From: an uncultured Clostridia bacterium
GTDB taxonomy: Bacteria; Bacillota; Clostridia; Oscillospirales; Acutalibacteraceae
Assembly (NCBI GenBank): GCA_927362715.1
Contig: CAKMIX010000003.1
Location: 1 to 64,000 of the forward strand
Direction: 5' to 3'
Length of the DNA stretch: 64,000 nucleotides
Shown here in pieces: positions 59,054 through 64,000 of the stretch. The notes under the pieces were generated by a model. That model was given only the letters and a program-made list of their open reading frames with translations. It was not told the origin of the DNA and ran no database searches. The first letter of the stretch is position 1. The number at the start of each line of letters is the position of its first letter. The position numbers and the translations under genes were made by a program.

Positions 59054-59146
59054 AAAAAAGGGCGTCCACCTAATAAGATGAAACGCCCACGGCAATCAGC
59101 GGTCAGGCAAAATGCCGGACCGCTGGCACTATTCAGTTTTGTCGTT
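59054..59146 (-). promoter_or_regulatory. Attenuator-like leader of the transfer operon
   Basis: Reading on the minus strand: the ACAAAACTGAATA motif (59131-59143) just after an AAAGGAGG site, then hairpin CAGCGGTC/GACCGCTG (59097-59104, 59118-59125), then a terminator GGGCGT/ACGCCC (59060-59065, 59083-59088) with TTTTTT, all before the first gene. Confidence 0.65.
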
Positions 59147-59192
59147 AATGTAACAGCCTCCTTTTTTCGTCAATTTTCTCGCCATATTTCAA

Positions 59193-59213
59193 CTTGGGAA
59201 AAGGAATTGAATA
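59193..59213. repeat. 21-bp inverted copy of the recombinase-operon site
   Basis: Exact reverse complement of 5854-5874. It lies in the transfer-operon leader about 55-75 bases downstream of the circle-junction promoter. Confidence 0.7.
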
Positions 59214-59218
59214 GACGG

Positions 59219-59266
59219 CGACAAACGCTGAAACCCCTTGAAAATCAAGGCTTTTTCCGTTTGTCG
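59219..59266. promoter_or_regulatory. Hairpin adjoining the right attachment site
   Basis: CGACAAAC/GTTTGTCG outer arms (59219-59226, 59259-59266) enclose CCTTG/CAAGG. Its outer arm overlaps the TTTGTCGT arm of the attachment site, so it may serve recombinase binding, RNA structure or both. Confidence 0.6.
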
Positions 59267-59268
59267 TT

Positions 59269-59274
59269 ATTATA
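59269..59274 (-). promoter_or_regulatory. -10 half promoter at the right end (TATAAT)
   Basis: Perfect sigma-A -10 reading leftwards into the transfer operon. In the integrated state the -35 window (59292-59297) reads GAGGCG. In the circular form TTGACA from 779-784 comes to 17 bp upstream. Confidence 0.78.
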
Positions 59275-59281
59275 CCGTAAT

Positions 59282-59286
59282 GGCAC
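59282..59286. repeat. Right attachment core (attR), GGCAC
   Basis: Matches 769-773; the integrase frame resumes immediately after it. Confidence 0.8.
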
Positions 59287-59505
59287 AGCTGCGCCTCCCT
59301 CTTGCTCGCCAACGGTGTGCCGCTCAAACAGATTCAGGACTGGCTGGGGCACTCGGATTTTTCCACCACGGCAAACATCTACGCCCATCTGGATTACAGT
59401 TCGAAACTCTCCTCGGCGCAGGCGATGGTGAGCGGTATGCCCCTTCCCGAAGCGGGAGATTTCGGCAGCAGATGGGAGCAAAACGCAGAAAAAAGCGGGG
59501 AATAA
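59287..59505 (+). pseudogene. Tyrosine integrase, 3' fragment
   Basis: Encodes SCASLLLANGVPLKQIQDWLGHSDFSTTANIYAHLD, the end of box II with the GH motif and the tyrosine nucleophile in ANIYAHLD, then a short C-terminus ending at TAA 59503-59505. It continues the frame of the 5' fragment exactly. The element that owned it would have used the neighbouring tRNA-Ser 3' end as its attachment site (inference). Confidence 0.93.
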
Positions 59506-59584
59506 AGCAAAAAGCTGTTCTTTCCAAAATTTATGGAAAGAACAGCCCAAAATCGGGTGATTTTCGGAGCGGGCACAAAAAAGA

Positions 59585-59619
59585 AAAAATCCAGAAACCC
59601 GCATGGTTACTGGATTTTT
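59585..59619. terminator. Bidirectional terminator between integrase end and tRNA-Ser
   Basis: Arms AAAAATCCAG/CTGGATTTTT (59585-59594, 59610-59619) can terminate the plus-strand integrase and the minus-strand tRNA. Confidence 0.8.
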
Positions 59620-59622
59620 CGA

Positions 59623-59711
59623 TGGCGGAGCGGGTGGGATTCGAACCCACGAGCCCGTGAGGACTACCTGATTTCGAGTCAGGCCCGTTATGACCACTTC
59701 GATACCGCTCC
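59623..59711 (-). tRNA. tRNA-Ser (anticodon CGA)
   Basis: 89 nt including encoded CCA. Acceptor GGAGCGG pairs with CCGCTCC, discriminator G; D arm starts TATCGAAGTGG; anticodon stem CCTGA/TCAGG with loop CTCGAAA; long class II variable arm; T-loop GGTTCGAATCC. The anticodon CGA reads UCG serine codons. Confidence 0.96.
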
Positions 59712-59816
59712 CTATATGCTCAACCGCTGTTTTTCCTCGCTTTTTTTCGATGAAAAAGGGCTTTGGAAAGAACTGACGGAAAGAACAGCAAACTTATTCA
59801 ATTTTCGAACCGGGTA

Positions 59817-59912
59817 AAACCCGCATGGTTACAAGGTTTTTGGTGGACGAAACGGACAGCTCCCCGCAAGATTTCGAGTGCGCCCCGTTATGACCACTTC
59901 GATACGTCTCCG
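59817..59912 (-). pseudogene. Degenerate tRNA-Ser copy
   Basis: 22 bp of the D-arm region (59884-59905) are identical to the intact tRNA (59684-59705), the anticodon-loop ATTTCGAGT is kept, and the 16 bp at 59817-59832 match 59595-59610 of the terminator. The acceptor and T arms are ruined. A decayed tandem copy, perhaps left by an earlier integration event. The rest of the 59712-60242 gap shows no gene I can support. Confidence 0.75.
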
Positions 59913-60242
59913 TATAAAATGTAAGTAAGGAAGACGAAAATCGCCTTGCCTTATTGCTCAAATATTTTAGCAAAAACAGGGTGGGATGTCAATACAAATC
60001 TTCGGAGAAACCAAAATAACGATGATGGCTTTAGACTTATCGCAAAATTCGTGTCGAATCAGCGTAAACCAAGGAGATGGTTCGACGTCCCCAGAAGGCA
60101 CAAAGCCGCCTTCTGTGTTTTCTGCCGAAGCGGCAAGCCGTAAAAAAGAAAGACAACCCGTGGTATTTAGCGGCAAAGTCCGTTTTTTGGGACACACGGT
60201 ATGCTATATTATAAGCAATCTGAAACGAAAGGGAGGTTCTGT

Positions 60243-61055
60243 ATGCGAATCAAAATCAGATTATCCAAAAAGAAGTTGCAAAAAAGAGCACATGCGGCGG
60301 AGCTTCCCGCCGTCAGAAAAGCGGTCGCGCCGTCCGTGGTGCGGGTCTATTTCCCTGCGCGGGGCTTTGCCTGTACGTATTACAACGACAAATTCGATCT
60401 GCGGCGCGGCGACATCGTGTATGTGGACGGGAAGTTAGAGGGCTTGCGCGGCTTTGTGACGGAGGTTTCCTACAACTTCAAGATCAAGCTGTCGGAATAC
60501 AAGCGCGTGATCGCGCAGGCAAGCACCGAGGTCAAGGGCAAATTTTATACGGCAGGGGAACAGCTTATCACGTTTTCCCCCGAAACACTGCCCTACAAAA
60601 AGGCGGCCGCATGGTTCCTGCCGCCGGCAGACCCCGACGAAGCATACGCGCGCGGCAGCGGGGCAGGGGAGACGCTCCTTTTAGAGAGATTCCCGAAAAA
60701 GATAGAACCGCAAGCTGTCGAGCGCGGCGAGGCATATTATGCGGAAAACCGTGTGGTATATCTCGAACTTGCAGGCGCGCGCGGACGCGCTGTTGTGGAG
60801 GGGAGAAAGCCCTATGAGGTAGAGTTTACCTATCAAAACGGCGAGATCGGCGGCTTGCTTTGTACCTGTTATGAGGTGTCCGCTTGCAGGCACGAAGCCG
60901 CCGCCTTGCTGCAGCTTCGCGAGCTGCTTCAAATCATCGAAAAGCAGTATGCAGAGCAGTTCGAGCAAAGCGGATATTTCGCCGCCGTGCGTAAGGCGAC
61001 ACTGCTGGAATATGCCGTTGATAATCGCGAGAACGGTGGGTTTACGCTGGAGTGA
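60243..61055 (+). CDS. SWIM zinc-finger protein (270 aa)
   Basis: ATG 60243 follows AAAGGGAGGTTCTGT. The C-terminal half has the SWIM finger: LCTCYEVSACRHEAAALLQL (CxC...CxH), preceded by the usual AYYAENRVVYLELAGARGRAVVEGRKPYEVEFTYQNGEIGG beta hairpins. SWIM proteins bind DNA or protein, often with SNF2 helicases. The N-terminal 60 residues are basic. It appears to be chromosomal, outside the ICE. Confidence 0.9.
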   Translation: MRIKIRLSKKKLQKRAHAAELPAVRKAVAPSVVRVYFPARGFACTYYNDKFDLRRGDIVYVDGKLEGLRGFVTEVSYNFKIKLSEYKRVIAQASTEVKGKFYTAGEQLITFSPETLPYKKAAAWFLPPADPDEAYARGSGAGETLLLERFPKKIEPQAVERGEAYYAENRVVYLELAGARGRAVVEGRKPYEVEFTYQNGEIGGLLCTCYEVSACRHEAAALLQLRELLQIIEKQYAEQFEQSGYFAAVRKATLLEYAVDNRENGGFTLE

Positions 61056-61068
61056 GGGACAAACGGAA

Positions 61069-61119
61069 AGACAGGGGTCGGTTCTATGTCGTTTTAAGAC
61101 ACAGAACCGCCCCCTGTCT
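61069..61119. terminator. Bidirectional hairpin terminator
   Basis: Long near-perfect inverted repeat with outer arms AGACAGGGG/CCCCTGTCT and inner CGGTTCT/AGAACCG between convergent genes. Confidence 0.8.
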
Positions 61120-61144
61120 ACATAGTGCTTCCCTGATCAGCCCG

Positions 61145-62395
61145 CTACGCGATGATCTCCATTTCCTCTGCATTGAATGTAAATGAATCCGTCTTTACTT
61201 CGTTTTCGCAGAACGCGAGCAGTTCTTCATACGAAGCGGTGCGGATGTCGATGCGCTCGACGTCCTTATTGAAAATGCCCCACTGCTCGCCCGCGTTGAA
61301 GGTCTTGTATGTCCATTTGATGCGGTTGATGTCGTTGCGGCGGTACTTGCGCTGCGCATAGCTTTCTTTTTCGCCGTTGTTGTATTCGCCGACGAGTACG
61401 GCTACTCCCCAGTCCTCACGCGCGGTTTTGAGCTCGTTGACACGGTAGCGCACCATGCCGCGTTCGGTGTCGTACAGGTGCAGCTGGTACATAAGATTTT
61501 CATAGCCTCGGCTTTCGGGATCGGGCAGCACCGTTGTGGACCAAACGCCCTCAAAGGAGATCACATGGTTCGGGTCTATTTCGCGCACGGCGTGATAGAG
61601 CGTATCATAGGCCTCGTTCGTGCGGCGGGTCGCCTCTTCGCTTTCCGCTTCCCAGGCGTATTCCCCTGTGTAGCCGCTGTTGTTCTGCGGCTCGTTTAAA
61701 AGGTCATAGGCGGCGACTGCTTTATTGTCCTTGTACCGTTCAGCGATCGCTTGCCAGAGTGCGACGGTCTGCGCCATGCGTTCTTCGCTTTCATAAAGCT
61801 CGTTGCGCCCCGCCTTGCCGGTGCAGTGGTTCATGCTCTGCCCGCCCGGCGCGCCGTGTAAGTCTAAAATGACGTAAATGCCGTGTGCCGCGCATGTTTC
61901 CAGCAGCCAATCGAGGCGCTGAAAGCCGGGATTGTCAGCCGCATTCTGTGTAAGCCAACTGCCGTCCTCGTTCATAAAATTGCGGTACCAGAACGGCACG
62001 CGCACGCAGTTGAAGCCGAGCTTCTCAATTTGCGCAATGTCCGCTTCCGTGATGAAGTTTTCCTCATACGCCGCCACCAGCGCGGCGGTCTGCTCTGCGC
62101 CGAACCGCTCGGTTAAGACCTCCAGCGTGTCGTAATAGCCCCAGTCCTCCGTGTATTCCTCTACAAAGCTCATCCAGGTCTCCATGAGCATCCAGTTGCC
62201 GAGGTTGACGCCGTGGAGCACCACCGTCTCGCCCGATTCGTTTACAAGTCCTCCGTTCTGCACGGTCAGAAGCTGTAAATCTTTCGGATTTTCATTGCCG
62301 TATTCCGCCAAAGTACGCGGCGCGCTTTGGCAGCTTGCTAAAAGAATGCAGACCGCCAAAATGCACGCGAACATACGCGCAAAAGCCTTTTTCAT
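61145..62395 (-). CDS. Glycoside hydrolase family 5 lipoprotein (416 aa)
   Basis: Lipoprotein signal MKKAFARMFACILAVCILLASC with lipobox cysteine. (beta/alpha)8 cellulase-like: HGVNLGNWMLMETWM, FNCVRVPFWYRNF, VILDLHGAPGG, acid/base Glu in AAYDLLNEPQN, nucleophile Glu in VAVLVGEYNN. Probably an endo- or exo-beta-glucanase on the cell surface. Start ATG 62395 after GGAGGAACTTCGAA; the longer frame is in the next gene. Confidence 0.9.
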   Translation of the reverse strand: MKKAFARMFACILAVCILLASCQSAPRTLAEYGNENPKDLQLLTVQNGGLVNESGETVVLHGVNLGNWMLMETWMSFVEEYTEDWGYYDTLEVLTERFGAEQTAALVAAYEENFITEADIAQIEKLGFNCVRVPFWYRNFMNEDGSWLTQNAADNPGFQRLDWLLETCAAHGIYVILDLHGAPGGQSMNHCTGKAGRNELYESEERMAQTVALWQAIAERYKDNKAVAAYDLLNEPQNNSGYTGEYAWEAESEEATRRTNEAYDTLYHAVREIDPNHVISFEGVWSTTVLPDPESRGYENLMYQLHLYDTERGMVRYRVNELKTAREDWGVAVLVGEYNNGEKESYAQRKYRRNDINRIKWTYKTFNAGEQWGIFNKDVERIDIRTASYEELLAFCENEVKTDSFTFNAEEMEIIA

Positions 62396-62423
62396 TTCGA
62401 AGTTCCTCCTTTTTATGGATGGC

Positions 62424-64000
62424 TTATTTCTGTTCGATCGCCGCTGTTGCTTTATTTGCAGCTTTGATTTTTTGGTAGGTTTCGTCTGAAAACTTCGGCG
62501 CACGGTCATAGGTGAACAGCCCGTTTTGCTCCTGTTCCACATCGTAAAGCTGGGTGTAGCAAAAGCCGAACATTTTGCGATTACCGGTAAGGGCTGTTGT
62601 CAGCCCCGCATAGCGTGCGGCAAAATCGGTCTCGTTGTGCACGTCCTCCCCGTAGCCCCATGACTTATACTGCGCGTCCGCCGCCCACTTGATGCCGCCG
62701 TATTCGCTTACGAAGGTCGGCTCGCCGTTATAGTGCTGCCTGCCGGGATGGTCTTGCAGCACGTGCTCATACAGTTCGCCGTCTGTCTCAAGCCGGGCAA
62801 AGGAAGCCTTGAATTCCGCCGGATCGTAGCGGTAGTCGTGCACATCGTAAATATCGGTTTTTACGTGGAAATTGCCGCTTGTGTCAATGCATGGGCGGGT
62901 GGGGTCAAACGCCTTGGTCGCGTCATAGACGGCGGCAATCAGTCCGTCGCGCTGTTTTCTGCCGTGTGTATCCCACGTTTCGTTAAACGGGCACCAGCCC
63001 ACGATACACGGGTGGTTGCAGTCGCGCGCGAGCGCTTCGAGCCACTGCGGCAAAAAGACTTCGAGCGCCGCGGGAGCGGATGTGTCTAAGCCCCAACTGC
63101 CGAATTCGCCCCAAACGAGATACCCGTACCGGTCGCAGAAATACAAAAACCGCGGGTCGAACACCTTTTGGTGCAGCCGTGCGCCGTTGAAGCCTACGGA
63201 CTGCGCAAGCTCGATGTCCCGGATCAGCGCCACGTCGTCGGGCGCGGTATAAATGCCGTCGCGGTAATACCCTTGATCGAGCACGAGCCGCTGAAATACG
63301 CTCTTCTCGTTGATAAGAAAACGCATCCCGTCCAGCCGCACTGTCCTAAGTCCGAAATAGCTTTCGACCGTGTCGCCGGAGAAAGTCAGGCGCAAATCGT
63401 AAAGCCTGCCGTGCCCGACCTCCCACAAATGCGTTTCCGCAAGCGGGATTTGCACGACCGTCTCCCCGCAGGCGTTTTTGACCTCCTGCACGCCGACGGA
63501 TTTCCCCTTGTAAGACGCCTCACAGCGCAAATCGCCTTTGCCGCAAAGCACGGTGTGTACGGTCACGCACCCCGCAGAGGGATCGGGGTAGAGACGGATG
63601 CTTTTGATGTAATTTTGCGGTGTGTATTCGAGATACACGCTCTGCCAGATCCCTGTGGTGCGCGTGTAGCTGCAACCGTAGCTTTTTTTGCGCGCGCTCT
63701 GTTTGCCGGAGGGGACAAGTCCGTTGCGTGTGTCGTCCTCACAGAGAATGAACAATTCGTTTTCGCCTTCCCGGACAAGGTCGGTGATCTCAAAGGCAAA
63801 CGACGTGTACCCGCCCATATGCCTGCCCGCAGGCTTGCCGTTTACAAGCACGGTGGTCAGGTAATCCGCCGCGCCGATATGCAAAAATACGCGCCCGGCG
63901 CCTTTTTGAATTTCTACAGCCTTTCGGTACCACGCAAGGTTGATGAAATCCGTATAACCTATGCCGGAAAGCACGCTTTCGGGACAGAACGGAACTTGTA
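62424..64000 (-). CDS. Glycoside hydrolase family 2 enzyme, N-terminus beyond the edge
   Basis: Open at the right edge (frame begins VPFCPESVLSGIGY). Sugar-binding and Ig-like domains (AADYLTTVLVNGKPAGRHMGGYTSFAFEITDLV), then the TIM barrel with acid/base Glu in GWCPFNETWD and nucleophile Glu in FVSEYGGIKW. Beta-galactosidase, beta-glucuronidase or beta-mannosidase activity cannot be told apart. It is followed 28 bp later by the GH5 gene, so the two may degrade one glycan. Confidence 0.92.
   Translation of the reverse strand, partial: QVPFCPESVLSGIGYTDFINLAWYRKAVEIQKGAGRVFLHIGAADYLTTVLVNGKPAGRHMGGYTSFAFEITDLVREGENELFILCEDDTRNGLVPSGKQSARKKSYGCSYTRTTGIWQSVYLEYTPQNYIKSIRLYPDPSAGCVTVHTVLCGKGDLRCEASYKGKSVGVQEVKNACGETVVQIPLAETHLWEVGHGRLYDLRLTFSGDTVESYFGLRTVRLDGMRFLINEKSVFQRLVLDQGYYRDGIYTAPDDVALIRDIELAQSVGFNGARLHQKVFDPRFLYFCDRYGYLVWGEFGSWGLDTSAPAALEVFLPQWLEALARDCNHPCIVGWCPFNETWDTHGRKQRDGLIAAVYDATKAFDPTRPCIDTSGNFHVKTDIYDVHDYRYDPAEFKASFARLETDGELYEHVLQDHPGRQHYNGEPTFVSEYGGIKWAADAQYKSWGYGEDVHNETDFAARYAGLTTALTGNRKMFGFCYTQLYDVEQEQNGLFTYDRAPKFSDETYQKIKAANKATAAIEQK

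Larger units (their letters stand above)
774..59286. mobile_element. 58.5-kb integrative conjugative element with three serine recombinases
   Basis: The boundaries are set by the broken integrase: removing 774-59286 (or the same length shifted within the shared GGCAC) restores the HDLRHS coding sequence exactly. Inside are the recombinases, relaxase, MobC, VirD4, VirB4, PrgI, TrbL-like, Maff2, M23/NlpC hydrolase, primase and replication protein expected of a clostridial ICE of the broad Tn1549/CTn family, plus cargo. Almost every gene lies on the minus strand. No antibiotic-resistance gene of a familiar class was recognised. The conjugation core looks complete, so the element may be self-transmissible (inference). 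Confidence 0.9.

Noticed and set aside
59946..60242. Short frames upstream of the SWIM gene
   Set aside because: No ribosome sites, overlapping frames on both strands, and position in a decayed tRNA/intergenic region.

Overview
The window is Bacillota (Clostridia-like gut bacterium) DNA: strong GGAGG ribosome sites, frequent TTG/GTG starts, a SpoVG protein, a lipoprotein-type GH5 enzyme and conjugation genes of the Tn1549/CTn broad family. About 58.5 kb of it (774-59286) is one integrative conjugative element (ICE). It has cut a tyrosine-integrase gene in two: the 5' part runs off the left edge to 773 and the 3' part is at 59287-59505. The interrupted integrase lies beside tRNA-Ser(CGA), so an older element probably once integrated there. 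To the right of the tRNA are chromosomal-looking genes: a SWIM zinc-finger protein, a GH5 lipoprotein and a GH2 enzyme that runs off the right edge.

ICE layout, left to right (nearly all genes on the minus strand, so transcription runs right to left): three abutting serine recombinases (0.9-5.8 kb); small regulators, a sigma factor with an attenuator-like leader and a winged-helix regulator (5.9-8.1 kb); an IS110-type insertion (about 8.2-10.05 kb); an AT-rich six-gene cargo with transglutaminase-like, BtrH-like and KTR proteins (10.1-12.7 kb); an exporter cassette ABC/FtsX/MFS/TetR with a palindromic operator (12.8-17.8 kb); a hairpin-rich oriT candidate and MobP relaxase (17.8-19.5 kb); an AbiE toxin-antitoxin pair (19.5-21.4 kb); MobC and accessory proteins (21.4-25.5 kb); TopB and a block controlled by a divergent XRE regulator (25.7-30.4 kb); dUTPase, ThyX and a MazG-like protein (30.5-32.0 kb); a giant adhesin fused to a class B sortase (32.6-37.6 kb); the type IV secretion core DUF4366, DUF4315, M23/NlpC hydrolase, VirB4, PrgI, TrbL, Maff2, VirD4 and PcfB (37.6-49.3 kb) with MT-A70 and SpoVG proteins between; then polyvalent cargo proteins, a TOPRIM primase and a replication-initiator-like protein (49.3-59.0 kb).

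Two observations stand out. First, the ends carry half promoters: a minus-strand TTGACA at 779-784 and a minus-strand TATAAT at 59269-59274. When the ICE circularises by the shared GGCAC core they come together with exactly 17 bp between them, making a perfect sigma-A promoter that fires into the transfer operon; neither half has a partner in the integrated state. Second, at least twelve otherwise unrelated ICE proteins share a C-terminal tail with a (K/R)PS(V/L/I)xxxL-like motif about 24-34 residues from the end, followed by a basic, hydrophilic stretch. This could be a common translocation signal for the element's type IV secretion system.

All functions are read from sequence patterns; no searches were run. 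Domain names are from memory of families and are marked as tentative where I was unsure.
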